A stretch of 64,000 nucleotides of DNA, taken from contig CANCER010000001.1 of the NCBI GenBank assembly GCA_947375135.1, positions 62,001 to 126,000 of the forward strand, written 5' to 3'. The position numbers were made by a program, and so were the translations under genes. The notes under the pieces were generated by a model that was not told the DNA's origin, did no database searches, and saw nothing but the letters and a program-made list of their open reading frames with translations. Below are positions 42,509-50,940 of this stretch, in pieces; the stretch's first letter is position 1; the number at the start of each line of letters is the position of its first letter. Source of the DNA: Comamonadaceae bacterium. Its GTDB lineage: Bacteria > Pseudomonadota > Gammaproteobacteria > Burkholderiales > Burkholderiaceae_C.

Positions 42509-44926
42509 TCAGTTCCATACAAACCCCATCTTCTTCAAATGCCCATCTACCCGCGCCGCCAGCGTTTCCACCTCGGCGGAGAGTTGCGGGATGGGCGTGG
42601 CGTAGCGTTCGGCCAGTTGCTTGATGCGCCTGGTCAGGTCCTGGCTGACGCGGTCCAGCTCGCCTTGCACGCGGGCTTGCAGCACGGCCAGCCATTTGTC
42701 GTGTACCACCAGCGTCTGGATGTCGGCGGCACTCAGCTTGCCGTATTGCGCGGCCACCTGGGCGTCCAGCGACTTGGTGGCGTCTTTCACCGATTTGCTG
42801 GCACTCATCTCCTGCTCGCTGTAGGCCAGGTACTCTTCCAGCAGCTTGCGTTCTTCGGCGGCGTCCTGGTCGCGCTTGATGTCGGCCAGCCTGGCCTTGG
42901 CGCTGACCTTGGTGAGCTTGCCCTTGTCGTTTTTGGCATCATTCAGCAGGCCGTCTTCGCCGCCGTGTTCTTCGTCCAGCTCTTCCATGTGGCGGCTAAA
43001 GGCGTCGCGCACGCCTTCCAGTTGCTCGATGGTTTTTTGCATGGTGGCGTGGTAGCGGGCCACGATGAGTGCGGGCGGTATCAGGTCGGTGTTGGGCTTG
43101 CCCCCCTGCACTGCCTGCCAGCCATCGCTGACGATCATCCACAGGTCGTCTTGCAGCGTTTCGGCCCAGTAGTCCATCAGGTGCTGGTAGACGCCATAGG
43201 GGTCGATCAGCGAGGCAATGGCCTCATGGCTGCGGAAGGTTTCCAGCAGGCTTTCGGACAGGGTTTCGATCAGCGCGTTGGGGCGTTGGCCTTGCTGGAT
43301 GCCGGCCAGCAGCGGGGTGTTGGCGGCAGTCCAAACGCTGAGCAGGCTGCTGACCTGGGTGTTGAAGGCGGTGAACTCGGGGTGGCCGAAGATGGCGGCT
43401 TTCACCTGCGCGGCGTCCACCAGGGGCTGGCAGTAGCCGGGGCGGCTGCCGGGCGCAAACAGGTCTTGGCGCACGTGGGGGAACACGCGCCAGTAGGCGG
43501 CCAGGCCGTCGATGTCGGCCAGGGGGATGCCACCCATCAGGTGGGCGGCGATGTCTTGCAGGTCTTCGGGGGCGGTGCTGTCGATGTAGCGCGGCAGGTT
43601 GAGGTTGAAGTCGTTGGCCTGCACCTCGGCCAGCGGCACCGTGCGCGCGTATTTGGGGGTTTCGAGCTGGCGGGTGAAGGTGTCCACGATTTTGTGGATG
43701 TCCTGCGCGCGCAGGCGGTTTTTGTTGCCGTCTTTGATGAAGCCTTTGCTGGCGTCCACCATGAAGATGCCTTTGCGGCCCGCCGCGCCCTCTTTGTCCA
43801 GCACGATGATGCAGGCCGGTATGCCGGTGCCGTAAAACAAATTGGCGGGCAGGCCGATGATGCCTTTGACAAAGCCCTGCTGCAGGATGCGCTTGCGGAT
43901 GCCGCCCTCGGCGCCACCGCGAAACAGCACGCCGTGCGGAAGGATGACGGCGGCCTTGCCGGTGCTCTTGAGGCTTTTGAGCATGTGCAGCAGAAAGGCG
44001 TAGTCGCCATTCTTTTCGGGCGGCGTGCCGTATTCAAAGCGGCCATAAAGGTCGTTGGCCGGGTCCAGCCCGCTGGTCCAGGCCTTGGTGGAAAACGGCG
44101 GGTTGGCGACGATGAAGTCAAAGGTCTTGAGGCTGCCGTCGGCGCTGGTGAAGTGCGGTGCCGACAAGGTGTTGGCCTGCCAGATTTCGGCGGTGGGGCA
44201 GTCGTGCAGCACCATGTTCATGCGCGCCAGGGCGCTGGTGGCGTTGTCCATTTCCTGGCCGTAGAGCGCCAGGTCCAGGCCGGTGCGGTGTTTGGCTTCG
44301 TCGTGCGCCTTGAGCTGCAGCGAGCCCGAGCCGCAGGTGGGGTCGTAAATGCTCTGGCCGGGGTGGGAGGCTTTGCCCAGGTCCAACACCCGCGCCATGG
44401 TGCGCGACACCTCGGCGGGCGTGTAGAACTGGCCCTTGCTTTTGCCGGACTCGGTGGCAAAGTGGCGCATCAGGTATTCGTAGGCGTCGCCCAGCAGGTC
44501 GTCGCCCTCGGCGCGGTTGCTGCCGAAGTCCAGCCCCTCAAAGATGGACACCAGCTTGGTCAGCCGGTCCACCATCTCTTTGCCCTTGCCGAGCTTTTCT
44601 TCGTCGTTGAAGTCGGCTACGTTGATGGCGCCCTTGAGCGAGTCGTTGGCGTCGGCCAGGCGGCCGATGATCTTGTTGATCTTGTCGCCAATCTCCTTGT
44701 CGCCCTTGGCGGCCACCATGTCGGCAAACCTGCCACCGGGCATGTGCCCCTGCGGTAGCGGCACATCAATCAGGGCACTGGGGTTGCCGGCGTATTTGTC
44801 GGAGACGTATTTGACGAACAGCAGGATGAGGACGTAGTCCTTGTACTGGCTGGCGTCCATGCCGCCGCGCAGTTCGTCGCAGGATTTCCAGAGGGAGGAA
44901 TAGAGTTCGGATTTCTTGATGGCCAT
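42509..44926 (-). CDS. hsdM: type I DNA methyltransferase subunit HsdM
   Basis: This 805-aa protein methylates adenine in the system's target sites. It has the HsdM N-terminal helical domain (MAIKKSELYSSLWKSCDELR), the SAM motif YDPTCGSGSLQLKAH near residue 194 and the catalytic motif IVANPPFS near residue 275. A C-terminal extension of about 300 residues, largely helical (KRDQDAAEERKLLEEYL), makes it longer than classical HsdM. It is the first gene of the hsdM-hsdS part of the locus. Confidence 0.96.
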   Translation of the reverse strand: MAIKKSELYSSLWKSCDELRGGMDASQYKDYVLILLFVKYVSDKYAGNPSALIDVPLPQGHMPGGRFADMVAAKGDKEIGDKINKIIGRLADANDSLKGAINVADFNDEEKLGKGKEMVDRLTKLVSIFEGLDFGSNRAEGDDLLGDAYEYLMRHFATESGKSKGQFYTPAEVSRTMARVLDLGKASHPGQSIYDPTCGSGSLQLKAHDEAKHRTGLDLALYGQEMDNATSALARMNMVLHDCPTAEIWQANTLSAPHFTSADGSLKTFDFIVANPPFSTKAWTSGLDPANDLYGRFEYGTPPEKNGDYAFLLHMLKSLKSTGKAAVILPHGVLFRGGAEGGIRKRILQQGFVKGIIGLPANLFYGTGIPACIIVLDKEGAAGRKGIFMVDASKGFIKDGNKNRLRAQDIHKIVDTFTRQLETPKYARTVPLAEVQANDFNLNLPRYIDSTAPEDLQDIAAHLMGGIPLADIDGLAAYWRVFPHVRQDLFAPGSRPGYCQPLVDAAQVKAAIFGHPEFTAFNTQVSSLLSVWTAANTPLLAGIQQGQRPNALIETLSESLLETFRSHEAIASLIDPYGVYQHLMDYWAETLQDDLWMIVSDGWQAVQGGKPNTDLIPPALIVARYHATMQKTIEQLEGVRDAFSRHMEELDEEHGGEDGLLNDAKNDKGKLTKVSAKARLADIKRDQDAAEERKLLEEYLAYSEQEMSASKSVKDATKSLDAQVAAQYGKLSAADIQTLVVHDKWLAVLQARVQGELDRVSQDLTRRIKQLAERYATPIPQLSAEVETLAARVDGHLKKMGFVWN

Positions 44927-45079
44927 GGGGGTTCAGTGCTGGGGTTGAGAGGCATCTTAGCTGGCGGGCTGCGGCGCAACCCGCCAGGCTGCAGCCGCCT
45001 GCCAATGGTGCATGGGAGTCGTCCCCACTCCGGCCGACGATGCGCAGGTGTTCGCGCTTGAAGGTGCTTTGCGGTGTCT

Positions 45080-45379
45080 CTATGCGTGCTCTGGCACAAC
45101 GCTCAGGCGCAGGCCCACAGCGTGCAACACCTTGTGCACGGTCGAAAGCGTCGGGTTTCCGTCAGCACTGAGGGCCTTGAATAGCGTCTTGCCACCCACA
45201 TCGGCACGGCGCGCAACCTCCGCCATACCGTGCGCTTTGGCCACATGGCGCAGCGCCACCAGCAGCGCAGCAGGGTCGTCAAGCTCCATGACGGCCTCGA
45301 TATAGGCAGCGGCCTCGTTCGGGTCTTTCAAAGCCTCGCACATGCTGTCGTCATAACTCACATCACGCGGTGCGTTCAT
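45080..45379 (-). CDS. HigA-type addiction module antidote (orphan antitoxin)
   Basis: This 99-aa protein fits the TIGR02684-type antidote family: DPNEAAAYIEAVMELDDP at the N-terminus, a helix-turn-helix (GMAEVARRADVGGKTLFKALS) and NPTLSTVHKVLHAVGLRLSV at the end. Its ATG overlaps the stop of the toxin gene by 3 bases. That toxin gene has lost its middle, so the antitoxin stands without a working partner. It may persist as an autoregulator or anti-addiction protein. Confidence 0.9.
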   Translation of the reverse strand: MNAPRDVSYDDSMCEALKDPNEAAAYIEAVMELDDPAALLVALRHVAKAHGMAEVARRADVGGKTLFKALSADGNPTLSTVHKVLHAVGLRLSVVPEHA

Positions 45380-45613
45380 GGTTTGCCTCTTTGCTTCCAG
45401 TCGTTCAAATATTCGATGGCCTGATTGATGGCCCTGCTTTGGTCGCCCTTATCGCTGCCACAAAGCAGCAGCACCAGCACCGGGCCTTGTCTGCTTAGGT
45501 ACACGCGCCAGCCTAGCCCGAATCTGCGCCCGTGCACGAATGTCTTTCAGGCCGCCTAGCCATTGCGTCAGGGGCTGCCTGTCCTGTCGGTCGGTGTAAA
45601 TCCGCAGTTCCAT
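45376..45613 (-). pseudogene. HigB/RelE-type toxin, internally deleted and frameshifted
   Basis: From the ATG at 45613 the gene reads MELRIYTDRQDRQPLTQWLG and then LKDIRARAQIRARLAR, the normal start of TIGR02683-type toxins. The frame breaks near 45510. Another frame continues WRVYLSRQGPVLVLLLCGSD and ends with EYLNDWKQRGKP and a stop that overlaps the antidote start. About 25 residues of the core are missing. It cannot make a normal toxin. Confidence 0.85.
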
Positions 45614-45702
45614 GATGGTATCTTATACCGTACTGTTACGCCGCCACTCACTGGAAGAATTACTATGATGGCATGTTGCCCCTTGAGTCTGAGTGAGGCA
45701 AC

Positions 45703-45740
45703 AAAAAAACCCGCTGCAGCGATAGCCAGAGCGGGTTTTG
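45703..45740 (-). terminator. intrinsic terminator downstream of tRNA-Arg
   Basis: AAACCCGCT and AGCGGGTTT pair across a 14-base loop. On the - strand the stem is followed by a run of seven T residues. It lies 32 bp after the tRNA 3' end and is its probable terminator. Confidence 0.8.
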
Positions 45741-45771
45741 AGCTTGTCTGAGACCATGTGAAGTGATCACG

Positions 45772-45846
45772 TGGTCCCAACAACAGGAATCGAACCTGTA
45801 TCTGAGTCTTAGGAGGACCCCGTTCTATCCATTGAACTATGTCGGG
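45772..45846 (-). tRNA. tRNA-Arg (anticodon CCT)
   Basis: The 75-base gene folds as a cloverleaf. The acceptor stem CCCGACA pairs with TGTTGGG, and the D arm is GTTC/GAAC. The anticodon loop is CTCCTAA with anticodon CCT, and the T arm is ACAGG TTCGATT CCTGT. The 3' CCA is encoded (complement of 45772-45774). Its 3' end faces the defence island, which makes it a possible integration site. Confidence 0.93.
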
Positions 45847-45918
45847 AGGCTGCATTGTAGCCAGCCACCCGATAGCGCGGTCAACGAGGCGCGCAGCGCT
45901 TAGCCCGCGCGCATGGCC

Positions 45919-46320
45919 TCACGCGGCAGGCGCATCGGGCACCTTGGATTTGGTCATGCCCGAGGCGGTGGCGCCGGTCAGGTCGTGATAGCGCGAGACC
46001 TGCGCGCTGGCCGCCGACAGCAGGGCCTGCTCCGGGCTGCCGCTACGGACCGCCACCTCCAGTCACTTGCAGGCGTCCAGCGCGAACTTCATGGGCGGCA
46101 CGACAAAGCAGTTGGACTGGCTGACGAAGGGGGGCGCGCCCCTTTGTCTTCGCCGCCGGCAATCATGTGCAGCATCTTCAAACTCTGCTCCAGATGCCAG
46201 GGTCAAGTCCAACTGGACCCCACATGCTTGGTAGTGCCCGCCACGCTCGCATAGTTGGTGTTGCAGCCCATTTCCTCCGGTTTGGGCAGATCGCGGCACA
46301 CCATGGAGCGCTGGTAGAAA
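45919..46320 (-). pseudogene. MttB-like trimethylamine methyltransferase remnant
   Basis: Pieces in at least three frames match the MttB family in order: SMVCRDLPKPEEMGCNTNYA with SVAGTTKHVGSSWT, then LKMLHMIAGGEDKGARP, SNCFVVPPMKFALDACK followed by a stop, and finally SPEQALLSAASAQVSRYHDL with GMTKSKVPD. Several frameshifts, a stop and at least one internal deletion are needed to join them. It abuts a dimethylglycine dehydrogenase fragment, as if two neighbouring genes had been fused by deletion. Confidence 0.8.
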
Positions 46321-46554
46321 TGGACAGCGGGCTTTCAGCGCAGTGGGCGAGAGGATTTCGCAGTCCAGCCCGTTGGCCCTGGCCATGCTCTGCAGATAGC
46401 GGAAATCGTCCATGTGGTTGCGGGTGTGGGCCAGGCGCACCGAGCCGGTCAGGTGGCAATTGATCGGGTCTTCTGCGTTCGCGGCCAGGTGGTAGAGCGC
46501 GCTGCACCCCACCCCACCGCCGCTGATGACGACTACCCTCACGTGTTCTGTCAT
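46320..46554 (-). pseudogene. dimethylglycine dehydrogenase-like N-terminal remnant
   Basis: The fragment starts MTEHVRVVVISGGGVGCSAL with YHLA, an FAD-binding N-terminus like that of the intact gene at 46713. It then jumps to HLTGSVRLAHTRNHMDDFRY and ILSPTALKARCPF, which belong about 45 residues further on in this family. The sequence then runs straight into the MttB-like fragment. It is a paralogue of, and divergent from, the intact dehydrogenase. Confidence 0.82.
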
Positions 46555-46712
46555 GTGTGTCTCCAACCCTGAGGCGTAAAAACTCCCACTAACCAAGACC
46601 GTGGAATGCCACCACGATTGCGAATTCGCAGAGTGCACGGCTTTCGTGAAATTTATTGCCATAGCTTCACAATGGAATAAAAATGCATTAACTTTTTAAT
46701 CCCGGAGTCCCC

Positions 46713-49163
46713 ATGGATCTGCCAAATCGTGCAAGTGTGGTCATTGTGGGCGGCGGCGTAGTGGGTTGCAGCCTGGCCTACCACCTCACCCTGCGGGGTT
46801 GTACCGACGTGGTGCTGCTGGAGCGCAAGCAACTCACCTGTGGCACCACCTGGCATGCGGCCGGGCTGGTCGGCCAGCTGCGCGCCAGCTACAACATGAC
46901 GCGTCTGGCCCAATACACCACCAACCTGTACGCCACGCTGGAGCAGGAAACCGGTCAGGCCACGGGCTTCCGGCAAACCGGCTCCATGTCGGTGGCGACG
47001 AATGCCGCGCGCATGGAAGAGCTGCTGCGCGGTGCCTCCATGGCCAAGTGCTTCGGGCTGGAGGTGCACACCATGACGCCATCCGAAATTGCCAGCACCT
47101 GGGCCGGCGTGACCACCTCCGATCTGGTGGGTGGCGTGTTCCTGCCCAAGGACGGGCGCTGCAACCCGATCGACACCACGCAGGCCCTGGCCAAGGGTGC
47201 GCGCATGCGCGGCGCGAAGATTTTCGAGAACACGCCGGTCGAAAAAATCCTGATCGAAAACGGCAAGGCCGTGGGCGTGCGCACCGCAGGCTGGGAAATC
47301 CGTGCCGATAGGGTGGTCAACTGCGCCGGCATGTGGGCGCATGAGTTGGGCGTGCAGACCGGCACCACCGTGCCTCTGCATGCGGCCGAGCATTTCTACA
47401 TCGTCACCGAGCCGATGGAAGGCCTGCACTCCAACCTGCCCGTCATGCGCGACCCGGACAACTGCGCCTACTTCAAGGAAGACGCGGGCAAGCTGCTGGT
47501 GGGCTGGTTTGAGCCGGTGGCCAAGCCCTGGGGCATGCAGGGCATTCCGGAGACCTTTTGCTTTGATTCCCTGCCCGATGACCTGGAGCACATCGAGCCG
47601 CTGCTGGCAAGTGCCATGGAGCGCATCCCGGCGCTGGCCCACACTGGCATCAACCTGTTCTTCAACGGCCCCGAGAGCTTCACCCCGGATGACCGCTACC
47701 TGCTGGGCGAAACGCCCGAGGTGCGCAACCTGTTTGTCGCGGCCGGCTTCAACTCGATTGGCATTCAATCTGCGGGCGGCGCCGGCAAGGCCCTGGCCGA
47801 CTGGATGCTGGACGGCCATCCGCCCATGGACCTGTGGGATGTGGACGTGCGCCGCTGCATGCCCTTCCAGCGCAACAAGCATTACCTGCGCGACCGCACC
47901 ACCGAAACCCTGGGCCTGCTCTACGCCATGCACTGGCCCTTCCGCCAGCCCGAGACCGCGCGTGGTGTGCGCCAGTCCATCCTGCACGACCGCCTGAAAG
48001 CGCAAGGCGCCTGCTTCGGCGAGACCGCGGGTTGGGAGCGCGCCAACTGGTTTGCACCTGCGGGTGTGAAGGCGCAATACGAATACAGCTACGGCCGGCA
48101 AAACTGGTTTGAACATTCGGGCTCCGAACACCTGGCCGTGCGCAACGGTGTGGGAATGTTCGACCAGAGCTCTTTCGCCAAATTCCTCGTGCAGGGTCCG
48201 GACGCGGAAAGCGTGCTCAACCACATCAGCGCCAACGACGTGGCCGTGCCGGTGGGCAAGATGGTCTACACGCAGTGGCTGAACGAGCGCGGCGGCATCG
48301 AGGCCGACCTGACCATCACCCGCGAAGCGCGGGACCGCTTCATGGTGGTCACGGCCGCCGCCACGCAAACGCGCGACTTCGCCTGGCTGCAGCGCCACAT
48401 CCCGACCAACGCCCGCGCCATTGCCACCGATGTGAGCTCCAGCATGGCTGTGCTCAGTGTCATGGGGCCGAAAAGCCGGGAACTGCTGCAAAGCCTGACC
48501 GCTACCGACCTCGGCAACACCGCATTCCCCTTTGGCACCAGCCAGGTCATCGACCTGGGCTATGCCCGCGTGCGCGCCAGCCGCATCACCTATGTGGGCG
48601 AGTTGGGCTGGGAGCTGTACATCCCCACCGAATGCACGCCCGGCGTGTTTGACGTGATCATGGAAGCCGGCAAAGCCTTCGACCTGAAGCTCTGCGGCTA
48701 CCACGCTTTGAATTCGCTGCGGATGGAAAAAGGCTACCGCCACTGGGGCCACGACATCAGCGACGAAGACAGCCCGCTGCAGGGCGGCCTGGGTTTTGCT
48801 GTGGCGCTGAACAAGCTGGGCGGCTTCATCGGCAAGGAGGCCTTGCTGAAACAAAAGGCCGAAGGACTCACCCGCAAGCTGCTGCAGTTTGCGCTGCAGG
48901 ATGCCAGCAAACTGCTGTTCCACAACGAGCCGGTACTGCGCGATGGCGTGATCGTGGGCCGCATCAGCTCGGGCATGTTCGGCCACGCGCTGGGGCAGTC
49001 CCTGGGCATGGGCTATGTGGAGTTCGGCTCCGCGCCCGGTGCGGGGGACGCCGCGCAACTGCTGGCCGGCCACTACGAGGTTGAAGTGGCGGGCGTGCGC
49101 GTTACCGCCACGCCCTCACTCATCCCCTTCTACGACCCCAAGAGCCTGCGGATCAAAAGCTAA
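46713..49163 (+). CDS. FAD-dependent dimethylglycine/sarcosine dehydrogenase family protein with GcvT domain
   Basis: This 816-aa protein probably demethylates an N-methylated glycine derivative and passes the one-carbon unit to tetrahydrofolate. The N-terminal half is a DAO-type oxidoreductase (VVIVGGGVVGCSLAYHL; GTTWHAAGLVGQL, where the His is the usual flavin attachment site). The C-terminal half is a GcvT-like folate-binding domain (GVGMFDQSSFAKFLVQGPD, VGELGWELYIPTE). A GGAG ribosome site lies at 46704-46707. It is followed by an XRE-cupin regulator 33 bp later. Confidence 0.93.
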   Translation: MDLPNRASVVIVGGGVVGCSLAYHLTLRGCTDVVLLERKQLTCGTTWHAAGLVGQLRASYNMTRLAQYTTNLYATLEQETGQATGFRQTGSMSVATNAARMEELLRGASMAKCFGLEVHTMTPSEIASTWAGVTTSDLVGGVFLPKDGRCNPIDTTQALAKGARMRGAKIFENTPVEKILIENGKAVGVRTAGWEIRADRVVNCAGMWAHELGVQTGTTVPLHAAEHFYIVTEPMEGLHSNLPVMRDPDNCAYFKEDAGKLLVGWFEPVAKPWGMQGIPETFCFDSLPDDLEHIEPLLASAMERIPALAHTGINLFFNGPESFTPDDRYLLGETPEVRNLFVAAGFNSIGIQSAGGAGKALADWMLDGHPPMDLWDVDVRRCMPFQRNKHYLRDRTTETLGLLYAMHWPFRQPETARGVRQSILHDRLKAQGACFGETAGWERANWFAPAGVKAQYEYSYGRQNWFEHSGSEHLAVRNGVGMFDQSSFAKFLVQGPDAESVLNHISANDVAVPVGKMVYTQWLNERGGIEADLTITREARDRFMVVTAAATQTRDFAWLQRHIPTNARAIATDVSSSMAVLSVMGPKSRELLQSLTATDLGNTAFPFGTSQVIDLGYARVRASRITYVGELGWELYIPTECTPGVFDVIMEAGKAFDLKLCGYHALNSLRMEKGYRHWGHDISDEDSPLQGGLGFAVALNKLGGFIGKEALLKQKAEGLTRKLLQFALQDASKLLFHNEPVLRDGVIVGRISSGMFGHALGQSLGMGYVEFGSAPGAGDAAQLLAGHYEVEVAGVRVTATPSLIPFYDPKSLRIKS

Positions 49164-49196
49164 ACTGGGTCCCACATCACAAGAACCTGGAAGCGA

Positions 49197-49826
49197 ATGG
49201 CCATTCAAGCACTGCAACTGCCCCTGCCGGATGACGCATCCGCCGCGGGCTCCAACGCGCCCCAGTTCGACCCGGAGGCTGCCATTGGCGCGCAGTTGCG
49301 CGAGCTGCGCCTGCTGAAGAACCTGACACTCAAAGACGTGTCCGAGAAAGCTGGCATCTCGGTCGGCTACCTGAGCCAACTGGAACGCAACCACTCGCGC
49401 CTGCCCATCGGCGTGCTGAAAAAAATCAGCGACGCCCTGGGTGTGCACATGAACTGGTTCTTCCAGCAAAAAGACGCGGGCGACGCCAGCGAGCGCGACA
49501 TCGTGGTGCGCGCCTCCAACCGGCGCAGCCTGTCGTTTACCGGCTTAGGGATAACCGAGGAACTGCTGTCCCCTAACCTGAGCGGCCCGCTGGAACTGCT
49601 GCTCAGCACCATTGCCCCCGGCGCCGACAGCGAGGACTACAGCCACGACGGTGCAGAGGCGGGTCTCGTTCTCGCCGGCACGCTGGAGCTGTGGGTATCA
49701 GGTCGCCACTTCACGCTGCGTGAGGGCGACAGCTTTGCCTTCAAAAGCACCGAGGTGCACCGCTGCGCCAACCCGGGAAAGGTGGCCACCCGGGTGCTGT
49801 GGGTGATTACGCCACCACACTATTGA
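49197..49826 (+). CDS. XRE-family transcriptional regulator with C-terminal cupin domain
   Basis: This 209-aa protein has an N-terminal helix-turn-helix (LTLKDVSEKAGISVGYLSQL) and a C-terminal cupin (DYSHDGAEAGLVLAGTLELW, DSFAFKSTEVHRCANPG). Regulators of this type usually control nearby amine or amino acid catabolism and bind a small effector in the cupin. It follows the dimethylglycine dehydrogenase-like gene by 33 bp and probably controls it. Its end overlaps the convergent selU end by 20 bp. Confidence 0.9.
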   Translation: MAIQALQLPLPDDASAAGSNAPQFDPEAAIGAQLRELRLLKNLTLKDVSEKAGISVGYLSQLERNHSRLPIGVLKKISDALGVHMNWFFQQKDAGDASERDIVVRASNRRSLSFTGLGITEELLSPNLSGPLELLLSTIAPGADSEDYSHDGAEAGLVLAGTLELWVSGRHFTLREGDSFAFKSTEVHRCANPGKVATRVLWVITPPHY

Positions 49827-50901
49827 CCTGCGGCAGGTTGGCTGGAGCCGGGTGGCCGCTGGCTGCCATCGCCCGCGCCAGCGCTGCAATGCCAGCGTCC
49901 GACAAATCGTCGGAGGCAAAGCTGCCGTGTTCAGCCCCTTCGGCATGCTTGTTCATGGAGCGCAGGTAGAAGCGGTCGTAATGCTGTGCCAGCAACTCGG
50001 CCACCAGCGTCCCGAAGTCTTTGGTCTGCGCCAGACCCTTCCAGCGCGCCACGGTCTCGCCGCCGCAGGATTCCTTGAGGCGCTCCAGTTGTTGCTCCAG
50101 CTCCGGGCCGCTCAGAAAGTAGGCGTAGTCGCGCAGCAAAAATTGCACGCGCTGCTCCATGCTGGCCTGCACGCGCAGCCAGTGACCATCCTGTATGCCC
50201 TGGAACACCGCATCGGGCACGCGCAGTTGGCCAATGCGCTTGCTCTCAGACTCCACATACACGGGCCGCGCCGGATCAAAGCGGGCGATGGCGTCCAGCA
50301 CCTGGGTTTCAAAGCCTTTTTGCGAGGGCTGCTTTTGACCCGGTAGGTCGCCCAGCACCGAGCCCTTGTGGGCGGCCAACGCCTCCAGATTCAGCACCTG
50401 TTGGCCCTGGGCCTGCATCGCTTCCAGAATACGGGTCTTGGCGCTGCCGGTGGGCCCGGCCACCACGGTAAAGCGCAGGGCCTTGGGCACCATGTCCAGC
50501 TGCTCGATCACATGGTGGCGCCAGGATTTGTAACCGCCGGTCAGGCGCTTGGCCTGCCAGCCCACTTCGCGCAGGATATGGGTGAAGGCACCGCTGCGCT
50601 GGCCGCCGCGCCAGCAGTAGACCAGTGGCTTCCAGTCCCGGGGCTTGTCGGCGAACAGCTGCTCGATATGGTTGGCCACGTTGCGCGCCACCAGCACGGC
50701 GCCGACCTTGCGCGCGTCAAAGGCAGAGACCTGCTTGTACAGCGTGCCCACGACGATACGTTGTTCGTCGTCCAGCACCGGGCAGTTGATGGCGCCGGGA
50801 ATGTGGTCTTCGGCAAATTCGGAAGGGCTGCGCGCGTCGAGGATGGCGTCGAACTCCGCGCGCTGATCCACAGTCGCACGGGTATGATCAATTGGAGTCA
50901 A
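49807..50901 (-). CDS. selU: tRNA 2-selenouridine synthase
   Basis: This 364-aa protein (also called MnmH or YbbB) replaces sulfur by selenium at the wobble uridine of some tRNAs, using selenophosphate. It has an N-terminal rhodanese domain with the catalytic Cys in LVYCWRGGQRSGAF and a P-loop VVAGPTGSAKTRILEAM. It is divergent from selD, which makes selenophosphate, with 39 bp between starts, so the pair likely shares a regulatory region. Confidence 0.95.
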   Translation of the reverse strand: MTPIDHTRATVDQRAEFDAILDARSPSEFAEDHIPGAINCPVLDDEQRIVVGTLYKQVSAFDARKVGAVLVARNVANHIEQLFADKPRDWKPLVYCWRGGQRSGAFTHILREVGWQAKRLTGGYKSWRHHVIEQLDMVPKALRFTVVAGPTGSAKTRILEAMQAQGQQVLNLEALAAHKGSVLGDLPGQKQPSQKGFETQVLDAIARFDPARPVYVESESKRIGQLRVPDAVFQGIQDGHWLRVQASMEQRVQFLLRDYAYFLSGPELEQQLERLKESCGGETVARWKGLAQTKDFGTLVAELLAQHYDRFYLRSMNKHAEGAEHGSFASDDLSDAGIAALARAMAASGHPAPANLPQVNSVVA

Positions 50902-50940
50902 TGTGGTTCCCGTTGCATGTTGAATCTAGAGCGCAATTTT

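Noticed and set aside
42377..44758. Long + strand frame opposite hsdM
   Set aside because: It mirrors the hsdM codon pattern and contains no motif. HsdM has its SAM and NPPF motifs on the - strand.
46653..49073. Long - strand frame opposite the dimethylglycine dehydrogenase-like gene
   Set aside because: It is an antisense shadow. The + strand gene has a ribosome site, FAD motif and GcvT domain.
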